From Rhodospirillaceae bacterium (GTDB lineage Bacteria; Pseudomonadota; Alphaproteobacteria; Rhodospirillales; Casp-alpha2), in contig NZAZ01000116.1 in assembly GCA_002686255.1 (NCBI GenBank), forward strand, positions 58,167 through 122,166: a stretch of 64,000 nucleotides of DNA, written 5' to 3'. Positions within the stretch are counted from its first letter, which is position 1. Each line of letters starts with the position of its first letter. The notes beneath the pieces were generated by a model, which ran no database searches, had not been told where the DNA came from, and saw only the letters and a list, made by a program, of their open reading frames with translations. Below, piece by piece: positions 55,486-63,980 of the stretch. The position numbers were made by a program, and so were the translations under genes.

Positions 55486-55837
55486 CTCATCGATCCTCTC
55501 TTTTTTGGCGCCCCGCCCCCCGCTTCCGTTTGCTGGTCCGGGCGGGGCCAAAAGCGGCCGGTTGGCAAGCCAACGTGGCAAACGGATATCCCGTATCGAC
55601 AAGTTAAACTCAAGAACCGTGCCGTTTCCTTTTGAGACATGTTTATTTTATTTAAATCAATATGTTATGTATCACAAAGGAGGTAAAATATTAGCCCTTC
55701 AGAAGAGCGGAAATGCTTTAAATTTATGCAATTTGTGTTTTGTGCCTAAAAATCAGGCACAACCTGTTCCCAGGCCGGGAAATAAGACCGGGAAATAGGC
55801 CCTGGACAAGGACCCGTAAACGCGGACATTAGGGGCC
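55486..55837. other. 352-bp glnK/ubi intergenic region
   Basis: Divergent promoter region, with an AT-rich core at about 55615-55745. A perfect hairpin TTGTGCCT (55740-55747)/AGGCACAA (55755-55762) lies upstream of the hydroxylase gene. I could not identify a convincing sigma-54 site. No gene found. Confidence 0.5.
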
Positions 55838-57109
55838 ATGACTCGATCACGGACGAAATCACCGTCGCCGGCGGACCCAGGCTTTCTCGAGGCGGAAGTG
55901 CTGATCGTCGGCGGCGGACTGGTGGGCTCGACCCTGGCCATCGCCCTCGCCCAGGCCGGGGTGGATGTTGTCGTCATCGATACCCAGGACCCCCGGGCCG
56001 GGCTCGACGCCGGTTTAGACGGCCGGGCGTCGGCGATCGCGCTGGCAACCCAGAGGGTGCTGGCGGGTCTCGGAATCTGGCCGCCGCTGGAGGCCCACGC
56101 GGCGCCGATCAAGGACATCCGCGTGTCCGAGGGACGCTCCCCGTTTTTCCTCCATTACGACCACCGCGAAGCCGGGGGCCAGCCCTTCGGCTTCATGGTC
56201 GAAAACCGCAACCTCAGGAAGGCGCTTTTCCACCGCGTCGGGGAACTGAACGCGATCCGGTTCCTGGCGCCGGCGGTGGTGACGGCGCTTGCCCGCGAGG
56301 GGGCGGGGGTAACGGCGGACTTGAGCAACGGCCGGAAAGTCAAGGCCCGCCTGGCCGTTGCCGCCGACGGGCGCAATTCCCGGACCCGCGAGGGGACCGG
56401 AATCCGGGTCACCCACTGGCCCTACGAACAGGCCGCCATCGTTTGCTCGGTGGCCCATGAACTGAGCCACGACTTCACCGCTCACGAACACTTTCTGGCC
56501 GCCGGTCCGTTCGCCATCCTGCCGCTTATGGGAGATCCGGGCCGTCCGGGGCACTGTTCTTCCATCGTCTGGACCGAACGGGCCGACCTGGCGCCGACGA
56601 TCATGACGCTTGACGAAAAAGATTTTATGGCCGAACTGCAACGCCGCTTCGGTGATTTCCTGGGTGATCTTGAGGTCATCGGGCCGAAGTGGAGCTATCC
56701 GTTGTCGCTGCGGTTCGCCGAACGCACCATCGACAAACGCCTGGCGCTGGTCGGCGACGCGGCGCACGCCATGCACCCGATCGCCGGCCAGGGCCTGAAC
56801 ATGGGGCTTCGCGACGTGGCGGCGCTGGCCGAGGTGGTGGTGGACGCCAAGCGCCTCGGGCTCGATATCGGCGACGGCACGGTGTTGGAGGGTTACCAGC
56901 GCTGGCGCCGGTTCGACAACACCCTGATGCTGGCCATGACGGACGGGCTGAACAGGCTGTTTTCCAACCATATCCGGCCGCTCAGGCTGGCCCGGGACAT
57001 CGGCCTGGCGGCGGTCAACAAGCTGCCGCCGCTGAAAAAGGTGTTCATGCGCCAGGCCATGGGACTGGTCGGCGACCTGCCGCGCCTGATGCGCAACCAG
57101 CCGCTTTAA
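55838..57109 (+). CDS. UbiH/UbiF/VisC-family FAD monooxygenase
   Basis: A 423-residue flavoprotein hydroxylase of ubiquinone synthesis type. FAD motif VLIVGGGLVGSTLAIALAQAG, AADGRNSRTREGTG, and the second FAD motif LALVGDAAHAMHPIAGQGLNMGLRDVAAL are complete. The hydroxylated ring position (C5, C6 or C1) cannot be assigned from sequence alone. Confidence 0.92.
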   Translation: MTRSRTKSPSPADPGFLEAEVLIVGGGLVGSTLAIALAQAGVDVVVIDTQDPRAGLDAGLDGRASAIALATQRVLAGLGIWPPLEAHAAPIKDIRVSEGRSPFFLHYDHREAGGQPFGFMVENRNLRKALFHRVGELNAIRFLAPAVVTALAREGAGVTADLSNGRKVKARLAVAADGRNSRTREGTGIRVTHWPYEQAAIVCSVAHELSHDFTAHEHFLAAGPFAILPLMGDPGRPGHCSSIVWTERADLAPTIMTLDEKDFMAELQRRFGDFLGDLEVIGPKWSYPLSLRFAERTIDKRLALVGDAAHAMHPIAGQGLNMGLRDVAALAEVVVDAKRLGLDIGDGTVLEGYQRWRRFDNTLMLAMTDGLNRLFSNHIRPLRLARDIGLAAVNKLPPLKKVFMRQAMGLVGDLPRLMRNQPL

Positions 57110-57123
57110 GCGCCGCCGGGATG

Positions 57124-57247
57124 GCTGAAATAACAATATATTTCAGTCTCTTATAAGGTTTTTGTGAATCTATTTACGAAAAAGCCCAAAGCTGGAATAA
57201 CAATATATTACAGCCACTTATAAGGCTTTTATCAATCTATTTATTAA
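57124..57247. repeat. Two tandem copies of a 57-bp AT-rich unit
   Basis: 57124-57180 and 57191-57247 (period 67) share GCTG-AATAACAATATATT-CAG-CACTTATAAGG-type sequence with a few substitutions. This AT-rich pair fills the 147-bp gap between the convergent hydroxylase and DUF971 genes. Confidence 0.75.
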
Positions 57248-57256
57248 ATAGACTGA

Positions 57257-57631
57257 TTACGGGTCGCGGCTGAGCCCCTGGGCCTTCAGCGCATCCAGGT
57301 AATCCTGCCACAGCTCGTCCTGGCGCTGACCGTAATCGTAAAGGGTATCCCACGAATAGAGGCCGGTGTCGTGCAGGTCGTCGAAGTTGATGCGGAGGGC
57401 GTAATTACCGATCGGCTCGATATCCAGGATGCCGACATGGCGGCGGCCGGCGATTATGGTCTTCTGGCCCGGCCCGTGGCCCTGGACCTCCGCCGACGGG
57501 CTTTCGACCCTCAGAAGCTCGGCCGGGAGCGAAAAGGTTTTGCCGTCATCGAAGTCGATTTCGAGGACTTTCTCCTCGCGCTTGAGGCGGATTTCCTTCG
57601 GCCGGTGCTGGAGTTCAAATGACTCGGACAT
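57257..57631 (-). CDS. DUF971 (GBBH-like N-terminal domain) protein
   Basis: A 124-residue protein of the DUF971 family, whose domain is also the N-terminus of gamma-butyrobetaine hydroxylases. Visible: IDFDDGKTFSLPAELLRVESPSAEV and the YALRINFDDLHDTGLYSWDTL block. Stand-alone members are linked in many genomes to iron-sulphur or cofactor genes; no specific role. Confidence 0.88.
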   Translation of the reverse strand: MSESFELQHRPKEIRLKREEKVLEIDFDDGKTFSLPAELLRVESPSAEVQGHGPGQKTIIAGRRHVGILDIEPIGNYALRINFDDLHDTGLYSWDTLYDYGQRQDELWQDYLDALKAQGLSRDP

Positions 57632-57659
57632 GGTTTAAAGCTTTGTTATTTCTTGTTTT

Positions 57660-57866
57660 TTAATCCAGCGACGCTGGTTTGACGTCGTCGTCCAGGGGCC
57701 GGGCCTCGTCGACCAGCATGATCGGAATGCCGTCGCGGATGGGAAAGGCGAGTCTGGCCTGTTCAGATATCAGCTCTTCCGCTTTTTGGTCGTAGCTGAG
57801 CCTTCCCTTGGTCAGGGGGCAGACCAGGATTTCCAGAAGCTTCGGATCGACGGAACGTTTGCTAAT
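57660..57866 (-). CDS. Trm112 family small protein with a non-canonical start
   Basis: A 68-residue minus-strand frame encodes [19 protein letters not shown], then [22 protein letters not shown], unmistakably the bacterial Trm112/YcaR family of small zinc-ribbon-like proteins (only one Cys is left here). No ATG, GTG or TTG exists between the upstream stop and the conserved domain; the best candidates are ATT at 57866 or ATC at 57869. A GGAA lies upstream. It directly follows the thioredoxin gene and precedes DUF971. Confidence 0.8.
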   Translation of the reverse strand: MSKRSVDPKLLEILVCPLTKGRLSYDQKAEELISEQARLAFPIRDGIPIMLVDEARPLDDDVKPASLD

Positions 57867-57887
57867 GATGAATTCCCCGGCTTCCTT

Positions 57888-58844
57888 TTAAGAGAACATA
57901 AGAGACGACAACTGCCGGCGCCCGGAAACGGTCAACGGATCGGTGGCACCAAGGGCCTCGAATATCTTCAACAGTTGCTTGCGGGCGGCTTCGTCGTTCC
58001 ATTTTGGGTCGCGGCGGAACAACTCAAGAAGCTCGTCGAGAGCGGCTTCGTTCTGATCCTGACCGTAAAGGGCCGCGGCCAGGGCGAAGCGGGCCTGATG
58101 ATCGTTCTCGTTGGCTTCGATCTTGCTCCGGAGTTCCTCGATGTCGCCGGATTCCCGGCCTTGTTCGGAAAGCTCAACGGCCGAAATGGCGGCGGCGATT
58201 TCGCCTTTTTGCGCCAAATCGGAGGGCAGGCCATCGATCATTTCCCGGGCCCGGTCCTGATCGCCGGTAGCCAGGGCGCAACGGATCAAGCCGGCGAGCG
58301 CCGCTTCGTTGCTTGGATCCTGGGCCTGCACCTGGCCGAAGATGGCGCCGGCGGCATCGGCGTCGCCGGTCTCCAGCGCCGCCTTGGCCTCTTCCAGGGC
58401 GGCGTCGACGGGGGACTTGGCGACGCCGATGAGTTTGCTGATAAAGCTTTTGAGCTGGCTTTCCGGCAATTCCCCCATGAAACCGTCGACCGGCTGCCCA
58501 CCCTTGAAAGCATAAACGGCCGGAATCGATTGAATCCGCATCTGCGCCGCCAGTTCCTGGTTTTCATCGACGTTGATCTTCACCAACCGGACGGCGCCGG
58601 CGGATTCACGGACCAGCTTTTCCAGCGCCGGGGTCAATTGTTTGCAGGGTCCGCACCAGGGAGCCCAGAAATCGACGATCACCGGGACCTGGGCCGAGAC
58701 CTCGATGACGTCGGCCTTGAAATTCGCGGTATCCGAATCCTTGATTACGTCGCCGGGGCCACCAGGGCCTTGATCCTGATTTTTATCGCCGTCCCCGGCT
58801 TCGTTGGGAGCCAGCGAACCGTCCGGTTTTAATGTATATTCCAT
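57888..58844 (-). CDS. CnoX/YbbN-like thioredoxin with TPR tail
   Basis: A 318-residue thioredoxin-domain protein. The redox centre VDFWAPWCGPCKQLTPALEKLV is intact, unlike E. coli YbbN (SxxC), and it is followed by a C-terminal TPR-like region (residues about 150-310). Homologues hold or reduce oxidised proteins with GroEL or DnaK. The leader is acidic and Gly-rich. Confidence 0.9.
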   Translation of the reverse strand: MEYTLKPDGSLAPNEAGDGDKNQDQGPGGPGDVIKDSDTANFKADVIEVSAQVPVIVDFWAPWCGPCKQLTPALEKLVRESAGAVRLVKINVDENQELAAQMRIQSIPAVYAFKGGQPVDGFMGELPESQLKSFISKLIGVAKSPVDAALEEAKAALETGDADAAGAIFGQVQAQDPSNEAALAGLIRCALATGDQDRAREMIDGLPSDLAQKGEIAAAISAVELSEQGRESGDIEELRSKIEANENDHQARFALAAALYGQDQNEAALDELLELFRRDPKWNDEAARKQLLKIFEALGATDPLTVSGRRQLSSLMFS

Positions 58845-58963
58845 GGGTTTTATCGCCTTGGCCTCGCGGCCTTGCCTCAGGGTCCGATCACTTCCCCATA
58901 AATGGCTTTTTCCACTGCCCGGCGCAAGCCTCAAGGTCTTTATTTTTAGTTGCGGCAGGGGTT

Positions 58964-60391
58964 TCAGCCGCCTTTGAGCCGAAGCAGATAAAGCGCCCGG
59001 GTGGCGCCGTCGGGGGCTTCACGGCGCTGGATTTCGAAACATTCCCGGCAGGCGATCTCGAAGGCATCACGGTCATAGTCCCCATAGAGATCATCCCGTC
59101 CCCGCAGAATCCGCTGGAATTGAGCATCTTCGCGGGCAACGAACTCTATAATCACCGCGTCCTTCGTCATTTCGGCCGCCAATGCCAAAATCTCCGAAAG
59201 GGGAATACCGTCGCTTACCATCATATGATGGGCGACGGCCAGCATCACCACGGCATCAAAACGCTTTTGCGCCCGCGACAGGAACGAAACCCTTTCCTGG
59301 TTGCGCCATCCCGTACCGGGGGACGGCCGGGACAGGTTCTGCACCAGCGTCAGGATGTCGAGGCTTTCGGATTTAGCCTGCCGCCAGGCCTCGCCCGCCA
59401 CCACCGGGTCCAGATCGACGGCGACGACACTGGCGCCGCCTTTGGCGAGGATGCGGCTGAAGTGACCGGTGTTGCAGCCCACGTCGAGGGCGGTTTGGGG
59501 CCTGACCTCGTTTAGAGCGGCGGTAACGAAGGTTTCTTTTTGAGCCAAGTTCGCCTCGCTATAGGACGTGGTGGCCATATAGTCGGACCAGCCCGAGGAC
59601 CGGCCTGCTTTCGGCGCCACACGCCGGAGATTCCGGTTCAGGCGGGCCAGGGTGCCGCCCAGGATATATCGCGCCTTTTCGTCCGAGGGCAGCACGCGCT
59701 GCCGGTAAATGCCGGAGCCGTCGGCAAACCGGTTCAGTTTCGCCGGCAACGTCACCAACCCGAGATTTCCCGGCGCCAAACGCCGCCACGGCCCCAACAG
59801 GCGGTAGACCTCTTCGGGCTCGAGGCCATCGCCCCGGTTAAGAAGAAGTTCATTGAGGGAGAGACCGGCCTCCCGGTGCGCCAGAAGAGGAAGAAGAAAG
59901 GTCCGGATGAATTGCGCCTCGGCGCGCCAGATCGGATCGCCCGGGGTGCGGTTTTCAAACGAAAGCGCATCAATGAAAACCGGCGCCGGGCCCCGGAACA
60001 TCACATTGTCGGGCTTGGCGTCCTTAAGCCCGATCCCCTCATCGATGCCGGCCTCGGCCAGATTCAGGGTAAGCTTTGCGGCCGCGAACAGCATCTCCGC
60101 CGGCCATTCGTAGGGATAGGACACAAATGGGATAAGATCATGTTCGACGGCGGCAGCGGGCTGTTCGCCGCCGCAAAGGGCTGAAACCGTTGACGGGTCA
60201 ATCCGCCGTCCGCCAATCAGCGCCCCGTTCTCGCGGAAGGGACCAAGGGCATCGGAGTCGAGAAAAATATCCAAATTGGAAACGCCCTCATCGCGCACCA
60301 GTCGAACGAGCCGGCCGTCGAAGAGGTGGAGTTCACCGGCGGGATCCCTGAGCGAAAGGTTCCGTGCGGATTGGGAAGGGTTAGACGCCAT
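58964..60391 (-). CDS. Kinase-like/class I SAM methyltransferase fusion protein
   Basis: A 475-residue protein. The N-terminal half contains a phosphotransferase-like signature: GLKDAKPDNVMF (D124, K126, N129) followed 12 residues later by VFIDALSFE (D141), like the catalytic and metal-binding loops of protein/aminoglycoside kinases. The C-terminal half is a Rossmann methyltransferase with motif I TALDVGCNTGHFS (301-312) and AVDLDP. Lacks an obvious nucleotide P-loop. Substrate unknown. Confidence 0.8.
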   Translation of the reverse strand: MASNPSQSARNLSLRDPAGELHLFDGRLVRLVRDEGVSNLDIFLDSDALGPFRENGALIGGRRIDPSTVSALCGGEQPAAAVEHDLIPFVSYPYEWPAEMLFAAAKLTLNLAEAGIDEGIGLKDAKPDNVMFRGPAPVFIDALSFENRTPGDPIWRAEAQFIRTFLLPLLAHREAGLSLNELLLNRGDGLEPEEVYRLLGPWRRLAPGNLGLVTLPAKLNRFADGSGIYRQRVLPSDEKARYILGGTLARLNRNLRRVAPKAGRSSGWSDYMATTSYSEANLAQKETFVTAALNEVRPQTALDVGCNTGHFSRILAKGGASVVAVDLDPVVAGEAWRQAKSESLDILTLVQNLSRPSPGTGWRNQERVSFLSRAQKRFDAVVMLAVAHHMMVSDGIPLSEILALAAEMTKDAVIIEFVAREDAQFQRILRGRDDLYGDYDRDAFEIACRECFEIQRREAPDGATRALYLLRLKGG

Positions 60392-60467
60392 GGGCCTCCA
60401 GAATCAAACGTAGGATTGGCCCAGTATCCACACCCAAACAGTTTTCAGGGCCATTGGGGGAGCATGT

Positions 60468-60728
60468 TCAATCTTTTTTTTGAGGAGCTTGGTCGCCGTC
60501 TCTCTCGGTCGGACGGCTGCGGGTGAAAAAACCCTTGAGCCGTTGCCAGTAGGTCTTGAGCGTCCACAGCCCGCCGGCAACCGCAGCCACCAAAAGCTGA
60601 AGAAACATGCTTCCGGAACCGGGGTCGACATAGGCCTGGGCCGGGGCTGTCCAAAAAGCGATGGCCATCATCGACAGCAAAGGGACCGCTAACGGCCGAA
60701 AAGGAATTTTGCCAATAATTTTCGCCAT
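60468..60728 (-). CDS. Small YVDPGSGS membrane protein
   Basis: An 86-residue protein with a cleavable signal peptide (cleavage near AQA-YVDPG) and a single membrane span after the signature YVDPGSGSMFLQLLVAAVAGG, then a basic Arg/Lys tail. The YxDPGxGS motif is shared by small proteins found near surface-polysaccharide genes. Start ATG 60728. Confidence 0.78.
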   Translation of the reverse strand: MAKIIGKIPFRPLAVPLLSMMAIAFWTAPAQAYVDPGSGSMFLQLLVAAVAGGLWTLKTYWQRLKGFFTRSRPTERDGDQAPQKKD

Positions 60729-60911
60729 TTGCGCCCTTATCCTTCTCCTCCTTCTCCGGACCCTCGGGACCGGCTTCGGGACCGTTCTAAGTGAGCCCCC
60801 AGTTCTTGGCAAGGGGATTGTCGCCGCCGGCCCGGCTTGACGGGGCCGGTATCCGGTTGATACACACGAAACCCGCGACAACAGCGTCCAACGAAGGAAA
60901 AAGGTGATCGG

Positions 60912-62471
60912 GTGACGGCAAAACAAGAGCACCTCAGGTTGGCGTTGATCTATTTGGCGATGGTGTCGTTCGGGCTTTCGGAGCCGTTGTTCAACGTCGT
61001 CACTTTGTTCCGCCGGGAAATGCGGATAGGCCTCGGCGATGTCATCCTTATCGTCATTGTCTTTCAATACGCCGCCACCGCCCTTTTGATTGGGGTTCGC
61101 CGGGTGGCCGGGGGCTGGGGGCGGGCCGTTGACCTAGCGGTCTATACGGGCGTTGCGCTCAGCCTGTTGCGGCAGCTCCAGCAGACGGCCTTCAAAACCG
61201 AATTTCTCGGCGCTTCGGAAAAATTCGGGCTGATCCTGGCGATGGCCGCCCTTGCGGTGGTCCTTGTGATCGTGCTCAGGCGCGCCATTGACCAGTACGC
61301 CGTATACCTGGGCGCCCTGGCCCCGGTGTTCGGCTTCTATTTCATTTACCTCATGGCCATCCACCCCCTGCCGCTGGGGGCCGCCGCCGAGCCGCCGGCC
61401 AAGGAAGGCCCGCCGGTGTTCCTTGTGATCCTGGACGAACTCAGCCTCAACATGATCATCGACAGGAATAGCGACATCGATGAAAAGCTGTTTCCCAATT
61501 TCCGGGCCTTGGCCCTGGACAGCGTTTGGTACCGCCAGGCGATCGCCAACCATCCGGGAACCAACGCGTCGTTTCCGAGCCTCCTCACCGGGGCCTATCG
61601 TCCCGGCAAGTCGTCTCCGATTTTTGCCGAAGACGTTGAAAGCCTTCCGCCCGAAAGCCTGCCGCGCCGTTTGATGGCCCAAGGCTATCGGGTTGTGATG
61701 GCCGTGGATTCTTTCGGCTGCCGGGGCCGTGACTTCAAGTGCCTCAAATACCTGGACGGTGGCGAGACGGCTTTTCCGTGGCGGGTGTTTTCCAAATTCG
61801 CCCAGGAATTCGGCCCCGACTACTTGGTCGACAGGTGGCTGCCGTTCCTCCACGGGGGTCTTTTGACGTACCAGCACGAACTTTTGCAGCGCCTCGGCGC
61901 CGAAGGCCGCCCGGGCGCCTTTTACCTGTTCAATATTTTATCCAGCCACGCCCCTTACGTTTTCGACGCCGACGGGAAGTATCTCCGCTCGCCCCACCTG
62001 CGCATGGTGTCCGGCGCCGATTTCAAGGGCGCCGTGGTCAATTACCGGCAACAACTCCGTTTCCTGGATAGGGCGCTGGGCCGCTTTGTCGCCGCTCTCA
62101 AGGGCTCGGGCCTGTATGACCGGGCGGTGATTGCGGTGATTTCGGACCACGGCAATTGCTGGACCGCGGAATGTCCGGGCCGGGTCTACCCGCAAAGAAT
62201 CAAGGTGATCGAACCGGACCTTCCCCGGGTGCCGGTATTCCTGCGCGCGCCGGGCCTTAAACCGCGGACCGATGACGGAGATTTTCAGCTTATTGACCTG
62301 ATGCCGACGGTCATGGATGCCCTGGGTTTGCCAATGGATGAAACAACTATTGACGGCCGTTCGGCGGTCCGGTCCGGGTTGCCGGCGCGCCCGAGGCCGT
62401 TCTTTTTGGACGTGGCGCGGCCGCCGGTCTATATCGGCCTGCCGACGTCAAGAGCGCCGGCACCCAAATGA
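60912..62471 (+). CDS. Membrane-anchored sulfatase/phosphoethanolamine-transferase-like enzyme
   Basis: A 519-residue protein: four to five N-terminal membrane helices (residues 10-155) then an alkaline-phosphatase-superfamily domain. Metal and catalytic cues: Asp in VFLVILDELS, the nucleophile region HPGTNASFPSLLTGAYRP, SSHAPY, and VISDHGN. GTG start. May transfer or hydrolyse a phospho- or sulpho- group on surface glycans; substrate unknown. Divergent from the YVDPGSGS gene. Confidence 0.85.
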   Translation: MTAKQEHLRLALIYLAMVSFGLSEPLFNVVTLFRREMRIGLGDVILIVIVFQYAATALLIGVRRVAGGWGRAVDLAVYTGVALSLLRQLQQTAFKTEFLGASEKFGLILAMAALAVVLVIVLRRAIDQYAVYLGALAPVFGFYFIYLMAIHPLPLGAAAEPPAKEGPPVFLVILDELSLNMIIDRNSDIDEKLFPNFRALALDSVWYRQAIANHPGTNASFPSLLTGAYRPGKSSPIFAEDVESLPPESLPRRLMAQGYRVVMAVDSFGCRGRDFKCLKYLDGGETAFPWRVFSKFAQEFGPDYLVDRWLPFLHGGLLTYQHELLQRLGAEGRPGAFYLFNILSSHAPYVFDADGKYLRSPHLRMVSGADFKGAVVNYRQQLRFLDRALGRFVAALKGSGLYDRAVIAVISDHGNCWTAECPGRVYPQRIKVIEPDLPRVPVFLRAPGLKPRTDDGDFQLIDLMPTVMDALGLPMDETTIDGRSAVRSGLPARPRPFFLDVARPPVYIGLPTSRAPAPK

Positions 62472-62556
62472 GAACCCGGTCCGGAGGTTTTCAACAGTGG
62501 CCTTGAAAACACCCGGCCAGGGGCTATTATCGGCGCGCCGTTTCGGGGGGCATTAT

Positions 62557-62631
62557 GCGGGCGTAGCTCAGGGGTAGAGCGCAACCTTGCCAAGGTTGAA
62601 GTCGTGGGTTCGAATCCCATCGCCCGCTCCA
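62557..62631 (+). tRNA. tRNA-Gly (GCC anticodon)
   Basis: 75 bases fold as a cloverleaf: acceptor GCGGGCG/CGCCCGC, D-arm with GCTCAGGGGTAGAGC, anticodon loop TTGCCAA with GCC, T-arm GTGGGTTCGAATCCCAT, discriminator T and encoded CCA. Decodes GGC/GGU. Confidence 0.97.
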
Positions 62632-63012
62632 TTTTTTTGTAGGAAATCAACCACTTTCCGATGTGTTCTCATGGTTTGCAGCCCATGCAAACTAATGAAA
62701 AACCCTGCACGAACATGCACCCAAATGTATGGAAGATATGCGGAAGGAATTTCACATCAACGCCTGCTTGTCGGGGTGGCCCAATAGATATAGCCTCAGG
62801 TGCGGACATAAAGACGAAGGCCAGAAGTCCGAAATTTTCCAAAACCGGGGTCTGCATGGAGTAATCACGAACTGGCTATTCTTTGCTAGACTTAGAAATC
62901 TGGAGCGATCCGACTTTATGTGATAGAAGACTGAGATCAATTAGTAATCCTTGGTATATTAGAGATTCTGGAACGAGTTTTCTGGCAGCAGGCCAAACTG
63001 GAAAAATTGAGA
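62632..63012. other. AT-richer gap after tRNA-Gly
   Basis: 381 bp with lower GC than most of the window and no convincing coding sequence; only short frames without recognisable domains. It has one hairpin, GTTTGCA-GCCCA-TGCAAAC (62674-62692). Possibly the left edge of an inserted region at the tRNA. Confidence 0.45.
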
Positions 63013-63951
63013 ATGCAAGTTTCATTAGTGTCAATTTTTTCCAACCTTCCGGTCAACGGCTTGAGGATCATTTCTTCGTGCCTCAAACAGGCGGGGCACG
63101 ACGTCAATCTCATTTTCCTGCCACAGAAGCATACGGAACGCTACGACGAGAATGTTCTTAACGACTTAATCAAGATCGTGGCGGGCTCCGATTTGGTCGG
63201 TATCACGACCATGTCCAACCACTTCGACAATGCTGTCCAACTGACGGAGAAGGTGAAGCAGGAAACTGCGATACCAGTCGTGTGGGGCGGCGTCCATCCG
63301 ACCATCCGGCCCGAGGAATCCCTTGGGTACGCGGATATGGTGTGTGTCGGCGAAGGCGAGGAGGCCACCGTCGAGGTGGTCAATAAGATGGAGGCTGGAG
63401 AAGACTATACAGATACCAAGGGTTTTTGGTTCAAGAAGGACGGTGAGATCATCAAAAATCCCGTGCGCCCCTTAATCCGGGATTTGGATTCCCTTCCCTT
63501 CCAAGACTACGATTACGAGGGCCATTACGTCATACATAACAACAGCATTCGGCCGATGGACGAAGAGTTGTTGAACTATCATCTACGCGGCGATTTCATG
63601 GCCGCACCGACGAGAGGCTGCCCCCTGGCTTGCACGTTTTGTGTCAACAATACCTTGCAAAAAATGTATGAAGAAAAAAAGCAATTCCGGGGGCGGAGCG
63701 TCGACAACATCATCGAAGAGTTGGTGACTATTAAGGCCAAGCTGCCGTTCATCAATCACATCACTTTCGATGATGACGCGTTTTTCAGTCTTAGCGTGGA
63801 ACAAATCCAGGAATTCAGCCAGAAGTTCAAGAGCCAAGTCGGCTTTCCCCTCGATATCGGCGGGGCGACGCCCTATTCCATTAGCAGGGAAAAACTGGGG
63901 TCCCTAGGCCACATACCCATAAACAGGATTCCCAAACGCGCTGAAATGTGA
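63013..63951 (+). CDS. B12-binding radical SAM protein, C-terminally shortened
   Basis: A 312-residue protein with an N-terminal cobalamin-binding-type domain (ISSCLKQAGHDVNLIFLP, IPVVWGGVHPTIRPEE, VCVGEGEEATVEVV) and the radical SAM Cys motif CPLACTFC. Only about 105 residues follow the cluster motif, too short for a full radical SAM barrel, and the last 20 residues (after YSISREKLGSLG) do not look like family. The gene may be truncated or frameshifted. Composition is AT-richer than the main chromosome. Confidence 0.8.
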   Translation: MQVSLVSIFSNLPVNGLRIISSCLKQAGHDVNLIFLPQKHTERYDENVLNDLIKIVAGSDLVGITTMSNHFDNAVQLTEKVKQETAIPVVWGGVHPTIRPEESLGYADMVCVGEGEEATVEVVNKMEAGEDYTDTKGFWFKKDGEIIKNPVRPLIRDLDSLPFQDYDYEGHYVIHNNSIRPMDEELLNYHLRGDFMAAPTRGCPLACTFCVNNTLQKMYEEKKQFRGRSVDNIIEELVTIKAKLPFINHITFDDDAFFSLSVEQIQEFSQKFKSQVGFPLDIGGATPYSISREKLGSLGHIPINRIPKRAEM

Positions 63952-63980
63952 TTCAAGCCTCTTTAGAAAGGAGTTTTGAT

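Noticed and set aside
55486..55700. Sigma-54 promoter for glnK-amtB
   Set aside because: The nearest match, TGCCAC and TTGC on the minus strand near 55570-55590, lacks the invariant GG and has the wrong spacing.
62661..62923. Short frames after the tRNA as possible integrase or toxin genes
   Set aside because: No conserved motif, poor start context, and they overlap one another in several frames.
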